A DNA stretch of 64,000 bases from Streptomyces ortus (GCF_026341275.1 NZ_JAIFZO010000002.1:2891264-2955263), one strand, 5' to 3'; shown: positions 8,106 through 16,442, counted from the stretch's first letter. The notes: generated from the letters alone by a model not told the origin. Made by a program: numbers and translations.

Positions 8106-9149
8106 CTACTGCCCGGTGACGATTCGAACCTCGTCCGCGGCGTTCCGGGCGACCGGATCCTCGGTGCGCCACTCGCTGCGGGTACTGCCGGCCGTCCACA
8201 CCCGGCCCGCGTACGAGACCCGCTCGACGTGCAGCGCGGACGAGTTGGCGACGGCCCAGTGCGCGAGGGCCCACCCCCGCTGCCGCTGCCCGCCCCCGGT
8301 GGCCGCCCTCTCCGGCACGGGCACGATCACGGTGCGCCCGCCGCCGGACCCGCTCACCGCGGCGGACGGCACGGACGAAGCCGACGGTGTGGACGAGGGG
8401 CCGCCCGAAGGATCGCCCGAAGACCCGCTCGAAGGCCCGGTCGCCGGGTCGGCCGAAGGGCTCGCGGCCACCGCGGCACCCGCCTCCGCGAAGACCCCGC
8501 GCCCGAAGTCCCGTACCAGCGCGGTGCGTACCGACTCCGGGCCGCCGGGCCGGGTGTCCGGGCGGCCCTCGCAGGTCAGCGTGGCGGCGGCGCGACCGGT
8601 CAGGGCCGCCGCGAGGAGCGTCGCGTCCGGCTCGTGCTTCGCGTACGCCTCCGGGTAGCCGCTGCGCTGGACGCGCTGCGCGGCGACGGTGAGCGGCAGC
8701 CGCGCGTAGTCGGGCACCTTGTCCAGATGCTCGTAGAACTCGCCCGCCGCGTACGCCGGATCCAGGATCTCCCGCTCGGTGCCCCAGCCCTGCGAGGGCC
8801 GCTGCTGGAAGAGACCCAGCGAATCCCGGTCGCCGTGGCCGAGGTTGCGCAGGGCGGACTCCTGGAGGGCCGTCGCGAGGGCGATCGTGACGGCCCGCTC
8901 GGGCATCCCGCGATTGAGGCCGACCGCCGAGATCGTCGCCGCGTTCACCGCCTGCTCCGCCGTGAACTCGTACGATCTGCCGTCGCCCTTGGCCGGGACG
9001 ACCGTGCACTTGGGCACTCCGGACCCGCCGGTCAGGTACTGCACGGTGAGATAGGCCGCGACGCCGAGCAGGACGACGAGCGCCGATCCGAGACGGAGGA
9101 AGCGGCCACGGCGTACGGGAGCGACGGAGGTGGGGGACGGCTCAGGCAC
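8106..9149 (-). CDS. Membrane-anchored transglycosylase-like protein
   Basis: A 347-residue protein starting at GTG 9149. One transmembrane helix lies at about residues 16-36, then an outer domain with ALQESALRNLGHGDRDSLGL and FQQRPSQGWG. The E-S pair and the D-S-L-G-L-F-Q-Q run are like the lysozyme-fold/transglycosylase Glu region of actinobacterial peptidoglycan-active proteins. A Ser/Pro/Gly linker (about residues 215-255) follows, ending in a small domain of unknown type. TACCTT lies 6 bases before GTG with no ribosome site, so the mRNA is probably leaderless. Enzyme activity is inferred, not shown. A separate longer frame running to 11156 is an artefact of dapE's antisense strand. Confidence 0.65.
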   Translation of the reverse strand: MPEPSPTSVAPVRRGRFLRLGSALVVLLGVAAYLTVQYLTGGSGVPKCTVVPAKGDGRSYEFTAEQAVNAATISAVGLNRGMPERAVTIALATALQESALRNLGHGDRDSLGLFQQRPSQGWGTEREILDPAYAAGEFYEHLDKVPDYARLPLTVAAQRVQRSGYPEAYAKHEPDATLLAAALTGRAAATLTCEGRPDTRPGGPESVRTALVRDFGRGVFAEAGAAVAASPSADPATGPSSGSSGDPSGGPSSTPSASSVPSAAVSGSGGGRTVIVPVPERAATGGGQRQRGWALAHWAVANSSALHVERVSYAGRVWTAGSTRSEWRTEDPVARNAADEVRIVTGQ

Positions 9150-9263
9150 GCGTACAAGGTACTGGAGAGTACCGTCGGGGCCGTGTGAGGTTCCGGAGAT
9201 CCGTGAGCCCGGGGACAGGCCTTCCGGGAGGCCGCGCGGACCGGGCGCGTTAGGGTCGACGGC

Positions 9264-10343
9264 ATGGCCGACACCCCACTTGACCTCACGCTGGACGCCG
9301 CCCGGCTCACCGCGCGGCTCGTCGACTTCCCGTCGGAGAGCGGCACGGAGAAGCCCCTCGCGGACGCCGTCGAGACCGCCCTGCGCGCGCTGCCGCACCT
9401 CACGGTCGACCGGTACGGCAACAACGTCGTCGCGCGGACGAATCTGGGCCGGGCCGAGCGGGTGATCCTGGCCGGGCACATCGACACCGTGCCCATCGCG
9501 GACAACGTGCCGTCGCGCCTGGACGAGGACGGCGTGCTCTGGGGCTGCGGCACCTGCGACATGAAGGCGGGCGTCGCGGTCCAGCTGCGGATCGCCGCCA
9601 CCGTCCCGGACCCCAACCGCGACCTCACCTTCATCTTCTACGACAACGAAGAGGTCGCCGCCGACCTGAACGGCCTCAAGCACGTGGCCGAGGCGCACCC
9701 TGAGTGGCTTGAAGGCGACTTCGCGGTCCTCCTGGAGCCCTCCGACGGGCAGGTCGAGGGCGGCTGCCAGGGGACCCTGCGGGTGCTGCTGAGGACCACG
9801 GGGGAGCGGGCGCACTCGGCGCGCGGCTGGATGGGCTCGAACGCCATCCACGCGGCCTCCCCGATCCTGGCCCGCCTCGCCTCCTACGAGCCGCGCTACC
9901 CGGTCATCGACGGCCTCGAATACCGCGAGGGCCTGAACGCCGTCGGCATCTCGGGCGGCGTGGCCGGCAACGTGATCCCCGACGAGTGCGTGGTGAGCGT
10001 CAACTTCCGTTACGCGCCCGACCGCAGCGAGGAGGAGGCCCTGGCCCACGTCCGCGAGGTCTTCGCCGACTGCGGCGTGGCCGAGTTCGTCGTCGACGAC
10101 CACAGCGGGGCGGCGCTGCCCGGCCTCTCGCATCCGGCCGCGGCGGCCTTCATCGAGGCGGTCGGAGGCACCCCGCAGCCCAAGTACGGCTGGACGGACG
10201 TCTCCCGCTTCAGCGCGCTCGGCATCCCGGCGGTCAACTACGGCCCCGGCAACCCGCACTTGGCTCACAAGCGTGACGAACGTGTCGAAACCGGCAAGAT
10301 CCTGGCGGGGGAGGAGCGGCTGAGGGCCTGGCTCACGGCCTGA
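9264..10343 (+). CDS. dapE: Succinyl-diaminopimelate desuccinylase
   Basis: A 359-residue M20-family metallohydrolase. It removes succinate from N-succinyl-LL-diaminopimelate, giving LL-DAP for lysine and peptidoglycan. Zinc-site and catalytic motifs are visible: AGHIDTVP (His ligand and catalytic Asp), GTCDMKAG (bridging Asp), DNEEV (catalytic Glu and ligand), and a final NPHLAHKRDE His. The middle carries the dimerisation lid domain. TAGGGT sits 7 bases before the ATG and there is no ribosome site, so translation is probably leaderless. It is divergent from the transglycosylase-like gene, sharing a 114-base promoter region. Confidence 0.95.
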   Translation: MADTPLDLTLDAARLTARLVDFPSESGTEKPLADAVETALRALPHLTVDRYGNNVVARTNLGRAERVILAGHIDTVPIADNVPSRLDEDGVLWGCGTCDMKAGVAVQLRIAATVPDPNRDLTFIFYDNEEVAADLNGLKHVAEAHPEWLEGDFAVLLEPSDGQVEGGCQGTLRVLLRTTGERAHSARGWMGSNAIHAASPILARLASYEPRYPVIDGLEYREGLNAVGISGGVAGNVIPDECVVSVNFRYAPDRSEEEALAHVREVFADCGVAEFVVDDHSGAALPGLSHPAAAAFIEAVGGTPQPKYGWTDVSRFSALGIPAVNYGPGNPHLAHKRDERVETGKILAGEERLRAWLTA

Positions 10344-10454
10344 CCGACGCTCCGACCGCCAGCCTGATCCACGGCGGACATGCCGGCGTCCCCCCTCCGT
10401 CACCCGCGTAGATCTACGCTGAGGTGGAACGATCGGCAAGCGGAGGGAGCGGAC

Positions 10455-11213
10455 ATGGCTACCGGCAACCCCGAGGGCAGCAAGCAGCCACCGGAGGAGC
10501 AGCAGCTGGGCCCCGTGCTGCGCAGGCGGGGGCAGGTGCAGGCGAGCACGACGGACCAGCGGCTGCTGGACGAGCGCGCTCCGACGGACTGGGTCCACAC
10601 CGATCCCTGGCGCGTGCTGCGCATCCAGTCGGAGTTCATCGAGGGTTTCGGAACGCTCGCCGAACTCCCGCCCGCCATCAGCGTCTTCGGCTCGGCGCGC
10701 ACCCCGGCGGACTCTCCCGAGTACGCGACCGGGGTCGCGCTCGGCCGCGGTCTGGTCGAGGCGGGCTTCGCGGTGATCACCGGTGGCGGGCCCGGGGCCA
10801 TGGAGGCCGCCAACAAGGGCGCCTGCGAGGCGAAGGGCATCTCCGTCGGCCTCGGCATCGAGCTGCCCTTCGAGCAGGGGCTCAACGAGTACGTCGACAT
10901 CGGTCTCAACTTCCGGTACTTCTTCGTCCGCAAGATGATGTTCGTCAAGTACGCGCAGGGGTTCGTGGTGCTGCCGGGCGGGCTCGGCACGCTCGACGAG
11001 CTCTTCGAGGCGCTCACCCTCGTACAGACCCAGAAGGTCACCCGCTTCCCGATCGTGCTCTTCGGTACGGAGTACTGGGGCGGGCTGGTCGACTGGCTCA
11101 AGAACACCCTGATCGCCCAGGGCAAGGCCTCGGAGAAGGACCTCCTCCTGTTCCACCTCACGGACGACGTGGACGAGGCGGTGGCACTGGTGTCAAAGGA
11201 AGCGGGGAGGTAG
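10455..11213 (+). CDS. LOG-family (TIGR00730) Rossmann-fold protein
   Basis: A 252-residue protein starting at ATG 10455 with GGAGGGAG just upstream. It has the LOG-family signatures GGGPGAMEAANKGA and PGGLGTLDELFEALT, the second being the PGGxGTxxE motif. The family includes cytokinin-activating phosphoribohydrolases and nucleotide 5'-monophosphate nucleosidases; a nucleoside-monophosphate hydrolase role is inferred. The N-terminal 60 residues are charged and specific to actinobacteria. It is 111 bases after dapE, and ends in a shared terminator with the convergent folP-like gene. The M. tuberculosis counterpart (Rv1205, from memory) sits next to folP2 as well. Confidence 0.88.
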   Translation: MATGNPEGSKQPPEEQQLGPVLRRRGQVQASTTDQRLLDERAPTDWVHTDPWRVLRIQSEFIEGFGTLAELPPAISVFGSARTPADSPEYATGVALGRGLVEAGFAVITGGGPGAMEAANKGACEAKGISVGLGIELPFEQGLNEYVDIGLNFRYFFVRKMMFVKYAQGFVVLPGGLGTLDELFEALTLVQTQKVTRFPIVLFGTEYWGGLVDWLKNTLIAQGKASEKDLLLFHLTDDVDEAVALVSKEAGR

Positions 11214-11234
11214 GAGGGGCTGCGGTTCCTGCCT

Positions 11235-11251
11235 CGGGGGCGCTGCCCCCG
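11235..11251. terminator. Small GC hairpin
   Basis: CGGGGGC, 3-nt loop, GCCCCCG, just after the LOG gene. Confidence 0.55.
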
Positions 11252-11259
11252 AACCCCCG

Positions 11260-11313
11260 GTCCTCAAACGCCGGACGGGCTGAATCACTTCAGGCCGTCC
11301 GGCGTTTGAGGAC
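11260..11313. terminator. Bidirectional hairpin of the common Streptomyces 'CCTCAAACGCCGGACGG' type
   Basis: Long inverted repeat with arms of about 20 bases (GTCCTCAAACGCCGGACGG and its complement) and a loop near TGAATCACTTCA. It lies between convergent genes and can end both. The same element is frequent in Streptomyces genomes, from general knowledge. Confidence 0.8.
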
Positions 11314-11347
11314 GAGCGCGAAGCGCGATAGGGGGGCGAGGAACCCC

Positions 11348-12208
11348 CTACGCCAGCCCCCGCCGGGCCACCGTCGGCGGACGGTGGCCCGCGATCGACG
11401 CCACCATGTCGAGCACCTGCCGCGTCTCCGCAACCTCATGCACCCGATACACCCGCGCCCCCAACCACGCCGACACCGCGGTCGTCGCAAGCGTCCCCAC
11501 CACCCGCTCCTTGACCGGCCGGTCGAGCGTCTCGCCCACGAAGTCCTTGTTGGACAACGACACCAGCACAGGCCACCCCGTGGACACCATCTCCCCGAGC
11601 CGCCGCGTCGCCTCCAGGGAATGCCGCGTGTTCTTCCCGAAGTCGTGCCCGGGATCGATCATCACGGATTCCCGGGGCACCCCGAGGGACACCGCCCGCT
11701 CGGCCAGCCCCACCGTCACCCGCAGAATGTCCGCCATGACGTCCTCGTAGGCGACGCGATGAGGCCGCGTACGAGGCAGCGCACCGCCCGCGTGCGTGCA
11801 CACGATCCCCACCCCGTACCGCCCGGCGACCTCGGCGAGCCGCGGGTCGACCCCGCCCCAGGCGTCGTTCAGCAGGTCCGCGCCGGCCTCGCAGACGGCC
11901 TCGCCGACCTCGTGCCGCCAGGTGTCGACGCTGATGACCACGTCGGGGAAGCGGCGCCGCACCTCGGCGACGAACCCGACGGTCCGCCGTGCCTCCTCCT
12001 CGGCGGTCACCTCCTCGCCGGGTCCGGCCTTGACCCCGCCGATGTCGATGATGGCGGCTCCCTCGGACACCGCCTGCTCCACGCGCGCGAGCGCCGGCTC
12101 GTCGCGGAAGGTGGCTCCCTGGTCGTAGAAGGAGTCCGGGGTCCGGTTCACGATCGCCATGATCACCGGCTCGTGCGCGTCGAACTCGCGCCTGCCCAGC
12201 CTGAGCAT
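11348..12208 (-). CDS. folP2: Dihydropteroate synthase homologue, FolP2 type
   Basis: A 286-residue TIM-barrel protein with the pterin-binding family motifs AIVNRTPDSFYDQG (residues 18-31), DIGGVKAGPG and ISVDTWR. In a true DHPS the first motif is usually NVTPDSFSDGG and the second DxGGxSTRPG; here the 'STRP' is replaced by 'KAGP', which resembles mycobacterial FolP2, reported not to be an active DHPS. The genuine FolP is therefore probably elsewhere in the genome. It is divergent from the DivIVA-like gene and convergent with LOG. The start ATG 12208 has GGGAGAGG upstream. Confidence 0.8.
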   Translation of the reverse strand: MLRLGRREFDAHEPVIMAIVNRTPDSFYDQGATFRDEPALARVEQAVSEGAAIIDIGGVKAGPGEEVTAEEEARRTVGFVAEVRRRFPDVVISVDTWRHEVGEAVCEAGADLLNDAWGGVDPRLAEVAGRYGVGIVCTHAGGALPRTRPHRVAYEDVMADILRVTVGLAERAVSLGVPRESVMIDPGHDFGKNTRHSLEATRRLGEMVSTGWPVLVSLSNKDFVGETLDRPVKERVVGTLATTAVSAWLGARVYRVHEVAETRQVLDMVASIAGHRPPTVARRGLA

Positions 12209-12347
12209 CCCCTGTGACCTCTCCCCGTGGTTGTCGCTGTCGGGCCGCCTGCGACCCTAACGGTCAGAGTCGCATGGCACGATCGGTGCCTGACACTTTC
12301 CGTGCCGACGCGCCCCGCGTCGGCATCAGAGCGTGGGGACCTCAGAG

Positions 12348-12734
12348 ATGTTCATGTTCCTGTTCCTGGTCGTCGCCCTCGTCGTCGTGGTCGGCGCGGT
12401 GACCCTCTCCGTCGTGGGAGGCGGTGACGGCGGCGCCCTCCCCGACGCGCTGCCGGAGCGCCTGCGGGATCCGCTTCCGCCGGACCGCCCCGTGCACCGC
12501 GGCGACGTGGAGGCACTGCGCTTCCCGCTGACCCTGCGCGGCTACCGCATGGTGGACGTGGACGACGCCCTGAACCGCCTCGGCGCCGAACTGGCCGAGC
12601 GGGACGCCCGTATCGCCGACCTGGAGGCCGCGCTGTCCGGCGCCCGCTCGGCCACGGCCCCTCCCGCGGCTCCGTCCGCGACGGCCTCCCCGGTCACCTC
12701 CCTGGAGAAGCCCGCGGAGGAGGACCACCGGTGA
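12348..12734 (+). CDS. DivIVA-domain small membrane protein
   Basis: A 128-residue protein starting at ATG 12348 (an in-frame GTG at 12333 is possible). A transmembrane helix occupies residues 2-26. The segment LRFPLTLRGYRMVDVDDALNRL matches the short DivIVA-type membrane-targeting motif, followed by a heptad coiled coil (AELAERDARIADLEAAL) and an Ala/Pro/Thr tail. Relatives are small wag31/DivIVA-like proteins; a role in polar or cell-wall organisation is inferred only from the family. Its stop overlaps the tag start by four bases (GTGA), so the two are translationally coupled. Confidence 0.75.
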   Translation: MFMFLFLVVALVVVVGAVTLSVVGGGDGGALPDALPERLRDPLPPDRPVHRGDVEALRFPLTLRGYRMVDVDDALNRLGAELAERDARIADLEAALSGARSATAPPAAPSATASPVTSLEKPAEEDHR

Positions 12735-13348
12735 GCGACGCCCTGAAGGGCGCCGACGGTGCCCTGCGCTGCCCCTGGGCGCTGTCCGCGGACGACTACG
12801 TGGCGTACCACGACGAGGAGTGGGGCCGCCCGGTCCACGGCGACGACGCGCTGTACGAGCGGCTGTGCCTGGAGGCCTTCCAGTCAGGTCTGTCGTGGAT
12901 CACCATCCTGCGTCGCCGTGAGGGCTTCCGGGCCGCCTTCGCGGCCTTCCGGATCGCCGACGTGGCGGCCTTCACGGACGCCGACAAGGAACGTCTCCTC
13001 GCCGATACGGGGATCATCCGCAACCGCGCCAAGATCGAGGCGACGGTCGCCAACGCGCGCGTGCTCGCCGACTGGGCGCCGGGCGAACTGGACGAGCTGA
13101 TCTGGTCCTTCGCCCCCGACCCGGCCACGCGCCCGGCCCCGAAGTCGCTGTCCGACGTGCCGGCGGTGACCGACGAGTCGACCGCCCTGTCCAAGACCCT
13201 CAAGAAGCGCGGCATCCGCTTCGTGGGCCCCACCACGGCCTACGCGCTGATGCAGGCGTGCGGCCTGGTCGACGACCACTTGGCGGACTGCGCGTCCCGT
13301 GCCCGGCCCGCGGCTACCGCCCCAGGTACTTCGGCTTCTCCTTGTTGA
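12731..13348 (+). CDS. tag: DNA-3-methyladenine glycosylase I
   Basis: A 205-residue base-excision glycosylase that removes 3-methyladenine. It starts at GTG 12731, overlapping the DivIVA-like gene. The Tag zinc site is complete: C14 and H27 near the start, H183 and C187 in CGLVDDHLADC. The stretch EEWGRPVHGDDALYERLCLE and SWITILRRREGFR is diagnostic. The last roughly 16 residues run beyond the usual end and overlap the convergent enoyl-CoA hydratase gene by 35 bases (13314-13348). The pairing with folP2, LOG and DUF3117 is conserved in mycobacteria. Confidence 0.93.
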   Translation: MSDALKGADGALRCPWALSADDYVAYHDEEWGRPVHGDDALYERLCLEAFQSGLSWITILRRREGFRAAFAAFRIADVAAFTDADKERLLADTGIIRNRAKIEATVANARVLADWAPGELDELIWSFAPDPATRPAPKSLSDVPAVTDESTALSKTLKKRGIRFVGPTTAYALMQACGLVDDHLADCASRARPAATAPGTSASPC

Positions 13349-14120
13349 CGAACGCCTGTACGGCGATCAGGTGATCCTCGGACGCCCCGGCCCGCGACTG
13401 CAGCTCGTCCTCCTTCTCCAAGGTCTCGTCCAAGGAGTGCGTGATCCCGAACGCGAGGGACTCCTTGAGCGCGGCGTACGCGAGGGTCGGCCCCCCGGCC
13501 AGGGCGCGGGCGACCTTCACCGCCTCGGCGGCCAGCTCGGCGGACGGCACGATCCGATTGGCGATCCCCAGCTCGTACGCCTCCTGCGCCGTGATGCTGC
13601 GCGGGAAGAGCAGCAGGTCGGCGGCGCGGGAAGGCCCGACGACCCGGGGGAGCGTCCAGGAGATCCCGGAGTCGGCGGTGAGCGCGACCCCGGCGAACGA
13701 CGTGTTGAACGCGGCCGTGTCGGCCACGATGCGGTAGTCCGCGGCGAGCGCGAATCCGAATCCCGCACCGGCCGCGACGCCGTTGATGGCCGCCACCACC
13801 GGCTTCGCCGCGCCCGTCAGGGCCCGCACGATCGGGTTGTAGTGCTCCTGGACCGTGCTCATGACGCCCTCGCCCGCGCCCGACTCGCGTGCCGCCAGCA
13901 GTCCGCCGACATGCTCCTTGAGGTCCTGGCCCACACAGAACGCCCGGTCGCCGGCGGCGGTGAGCAGCACGGCCCGTACGGACTCGTCCGCCGCTGCCGC
14001 CTGCGCCGCCTCGCGGAGGGCCACCTTGGTCGCGGTGTCCATCGCGTTCATCGCCTCGGGGCGGTTCAGCGTGATCGTCGCGAGTCCGTCGCTCACCTCG
14101 TAGAGCACGGTGTCGGCCAT
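13314..14120 (-). CDS. Enoyl-CoA hydratase/isomerase family protein
   Basis: A 268-residue crotonase-fold protein starting at ATG 14120 with GAGGGGA 6 bases upstream. FCVGQDLKEH and NGVAAGAGFGFALAADYRI are the oxyanion-hole regions. The position that is a catalytic Glu in classical hydratases (around ALTADSGISWTLPRVVG) is Asp/Ser-containing and fits the paaG/isomerase-like branch more than FadB-type hydratases. It probably acts on an acyl-CoA in fatty or aromatic acid breakdown; the substrate is uncertain. It is convergent with tag, whose 3' end it overlaps. Confidence 0.85.
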   Translation of the reverse strand: MADTVLYEVSDGLATITLNRPEAMNAMDTATKVALREAAQAAAADESVRAVLLTAAGDRAFCVGQDLKEHVGGLLAARESGAGEGVMSTVQEHYNPIVRALTGAAKPVVAAINGVAAGAGFGFALAADYRIVADTAAFNTSFAGVALTADSGISWTLPRVVGPSRAADLLLFPRSITAQEAYELGIANRIVPSAELAAEAVKVARALAGGPTLAYAALKESLAFGITHSLDETLEKEDELQSRAGASEDHLIAVQAFVNKEKPKYLGR

Positions 14121-14481
14121 GATGGTCCCCTCAGGTGTCGCGGATCCGTCGTACCCGTCGGTACGCACTGCTACCGAGGACAGCATGGCGGAGATCATGG
14201 AGGGCGGCGGGGTTCGTACATGTGACCTGCGTCAAAGAATTCCGGTGTCCGAAAGTCCATGCAGTGGCGCAGTATCGCAGTCACACCGCCGAAATGGGTG
14301 GTTTTGATCGAGCGCGTTGCGTAAGCGATGCCGACTGATGTTGGTCATCGGGTCCTGAGATGCGGGATAATGGCTTGGAAGCAATGTGTTCGATGCCGGT
14401 GACGCGTGTCCGACGAGAGGACGCGTGCCCTTCTAGGGGGCCGTCGGCGACGATGAGCTGGTTTCAGGAAGGGGAACGAGC
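14121..14481. other. Gap of 361 bases, divergent promoter region
   Basis: It separates the enoyl-CoA hydratase (minus) and the DUF3117 gene (plus). It contains an unusually AT-rich middle (14220-14400), a sign of promoters, but I found no clear -35/-10 pair and no extra gene. Confidence 0.5.
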
Positions 14482-14649
14482 ATGGCGGCCATGAAGCCGC
14501 GGACGGGCGATGGCCCGCTCGAGGTGACAAAGGAGGGGCGGGGCATCGTCATGCGCGTTCCGCTCGAAGGCGGCGGTCGGCTCGTTGTGGAGCTGACCCC
14601 CGACGAGGCTGACGCGCTCGGCGACGCCCTCAAGAAGGTCGTCGGCTGA
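14482..14649 (+). CDS. DUF3117 small protein
   Basis: A 55-residue protein (MAAMKPRTGDGPLEVTKEG start) beginning at ATG 14482 with GGAAGGGGA upstream. It is acidic, with predicted short beta-strand segments and a C-terminal helix ending in DALKKVVG. DUF3117 is a conserved actinobacterial family of unknown function; its position two genes after tag is the same as Rv1211 in M. tuberculosis (from memory). It is followed by a strong hairpin. It probably is a small cytoplasmic protein, perhaps a regulator. Confidence 0.85.
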   Translation: MAAMKPRTGDGPLEVTKEGRGIVMRVPLEGGGRLVVELTPDEADALGDALKKVVG

Positions 14650-14671
14650 CGCGGAACGCGACCATACCCTT

Positions 14672-14708
14672 CCACTGCCCCGGCATCAGCGCGATGCCGG
14701 GGCAGTGG
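14672..14708 (+). terminator. Perfect terminator hairpin after DUF3117
   Basis: 16-bp perfect stem (CCACTGCCCCGGCATC and complement) with a 5-nt loop, 22 bases after the stop. Confidence 0.88.
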
Positions 14709-14814
14709 TGTTTCCCGGGGATGCCAGGGGCTGCGGGGGCTTTGGGGCCGCGGAGGGCTGCACGGCTCGCGGGCCGGCGGGGACGGGGTCAGCGCTTGCG
14801 GGCCGGGGGCGGGG

Positions 14815-15447
14815 TCAGCGCTTGACCGCGCACAGCAGGCCGTCGCCCACCGGCAATAGCGAGGGGACCAGCTCCTGGCTCTCGCGGATCGTGCGCAGCA
14901 GTTCGCGCAGCCGCAGCACCTCCGTCGGCTGCGGGCCCGACTCCACCGTGCGCCCGTTCGCGAACACGCCTTCGAAGACGACGAGGCCGCCCACCCGCAG
15001 CAGGCGCAACGATTCAGCGAGGTAGTCGAGGCACTCCAGCCGGTCGCCGTCGCAGAAGACGAGGTCGTAGCCCGCGTCCGCGAGCCGGGGCAGGACGTCC
15101 AGCGCGCGGCCCGGGATGAAGCGGGCCCGGTTGCTGGCGAAGCCGGACGCGCGGAAGGCCTGACGCGCGAACTGCTGATGTTCCGGCTCGGGATCCACCG
15201 TCGTCAGTACGCCGTCCGGCCGCATGCCGTGCAGCAGATGAATACCGGAGACTCCGGTTCCGGTACCGATCTCCGCGACCGCCTTCGCGTCCACGGTGGC
15301 GGCGAGCAGTCGCAGCGCGGCGCCCGTGCCGGGCGACACCGAGCGCAGGCCTGCCTCCCGGGCCCGCTCCCGGGCCCAGTGCAGTGTCTCGTCCTCGGCG
15401 ACAAAGGCGTCGGCGAACGCCCAGCTCGTCAGCCGGTTGCCGGTAAT
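14815..15447 (-). CDS. O-methyltransferase (Rv1220c/SAM-dependent family), apparent ATT start
   Basis: A 210-residue SAM-dependent methyltransferase. Motif I is VAEIGTGTGVSGIHLL, with VDPEPEHQQFAR (acidic residue binding the ribose) and VFCDGDRLECLDYL following. Homologues begin with NRLTSWAFADAF, and that segment is here encoded upstream of any ATG, GTG or TTG in frame; the reading frame is closed by TAA just before. The only plausible start is ATT at 15447-15445, with GGAG six bases upstream. The next standard start, GTG, would remove about 37 conserved residues. In mycobacteria the homologue also sits divergent from sigE. Confidence 0.85.
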   Translation of the reverse strand: MTGNRLTSWAFADAFVAEDETLHWARERAREAGLRSVSPGTGAALRLLAATVDAKAVAEIGTGTGVSGIHLLHGMRPDGVLTTVDPEPEHQQFARQAFRASGFASNRARFIPGRALDVLPRLADAGYDLVFCDGDRLECLDYLAESLRLLRVGGLVVFEGVFANGRTVESGPQPTEVLRLRELLRTIRESQELVPSLLPVGDGLLCAVKR

Positions 15448-15500
15448 GGCCCTCTCCTGTCCCCGTGGTTGCCTGGGCGTGACTGTATCCGTTGCCGCCG

Positions 15501-15526
15501 GGAACCCGCAGATGGGACCAGGCGTT
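15501..15526 (+). promoter_or_regulatory. Candidate ECF-sigma promoter upstream of sigE-like gene
   Basis: GGAAC (15501-15505), 17-base spacer, CGTT (15523-15526), 142 bases before the chosen ATG. This is the -35/-10 pattern of ECF promoters and suggests autoregulation. Confidence 0.5.
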
Positions 15527-15668
15527 TAGAGAGGGTGGGGAACAAGGGCCGCGAACTGCACGGGGGTGGCGGATGGACCGGGACGGCCGGCAAGTGCTGA
15601 CGCAGCCTTATGTGTGCGTATCAATTTCTCGTAAAACCGCTTATCCGGAGCTAACGGGCGAGGTGGAT

Positions 15669-16442
15669 ATGGTAGGGGCTCCGCTGGACACCACCAGAGC
15701 CGACAGGGGAGGTGCGGCTGAACCTGCGGATCGAGGAGGGGTGCTCCGGCGCCTGCTCAGATCGTCGGGGGAGCCGAAATCCGTGAACAACACCGCTGAC
15801 CGATCCCGCATCGCTGACTCCGCTCAGACCGCGACCTTCACGTCCGACGCGGACTCGCAGGCGTGGACCCCTCCCACGTGGGAGGAGATCGTCAGCACAC
15901 ACAGCGGCCGGGTGTACCGGCTCGCGTACCGCCTGACGGGCAACCAGCACGACGCCGAGGACCTGACGCAGGAAGTCTTCGTGCGGGTCTTCCGCTCCTT
16001 GTCGACCTACACGCCCGGCACCTTCGAGGGCTGGCTCCACCGCATCACCACCAACCTCTTCCTGGACATGGTCCGCCGCAAGCAGCGCATCCGTTTCGAC
16101 GCCCTCGGCGACGACGCGGCCGAGCGCCTGCCCAGCCGCGAGCCCTCCCCGCAGCAGGTCTTCAACGACACGCACTTCGACGCGGACGTCCAGCAGGCCC
16201 TCGACACCCTGGCGCCGGAGTTCCGCGCCGCGGTCGTCCTGTGCGACATCGAGGGACTTTCGTACGAGGAGATCGCCGCGACCCTGGGCGTCAAGCTCGG
16301 TACGGTCCGCAGCCGCATCCACCGCGGTCGCTCCCAGCTCCGCAAGGCGCTCGCCCACCGCTCTCCCGAGGCCCGTGCCGAGCGCCGCGGTTTCGCGGTC
16401 ACCGGTGTGCCCGCTTTGGGAGGAGGGGGCACGAACGCGTGA
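15669..16442 (+). CDS. sigE: ECF RNA polymerase sigma factor, SigE-like
   Basis: A 257-residue ECF (group 4) sigma factor. Region 2 includes HSGRVYRLAYRLTGNQHDAEDL and TQEVFVRVFRSL, region 4 includes LSYEEIAATLGVKLGTVRSR. The first 75 residues are an extra, poorly conserved N-terminal part. The start is uncertain: ATG 15669 was used; GTG 15663 and GTG 15741 (after GAGGAGGG) are alternatives. Its stop overlaps the anti-sigma GTG by four bases, so the pair is coupled. The order sigma, zinc anti-sigma, HtrA and TatB is the same as sigE-rseA-htrA-tatB in M. tuberculosis. It should answer envelope or redox stress. This is not the same as the S. coelicolor gene called sigE. Confidence 0.88.
   Translation: MVGAPLDTTRADRGGAAEPADRGGVLRRLLRSSGEPKSVNNTADRSRIADSAQTATFTSDADSQAWTPPTWEEIVSTHSGRVYRLAYRLTGNQHDAEDLTQEVFVRVFRSLSTYTPGTFEGWLHRITTNLFLDMVRRKQRIRFDALGDDAAERLPSREPSPQQVFNDTHFDADVQQALDTLAPEFRAAVVLCDIEGLSYEEIAATLGVKLGTVRSRIHRGRSQLRKALAHRSPEARAERRGFAVTGVPALGGGGTNA

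Noticed and set aside
8106..11156. A 1016-residue minus-strand frame spanning dapE and LOG
   Set aside because: Antisense of two clear plus-strand genes in high-GC DNA; the real protein is only the last 347 residues (start GTG 9149).
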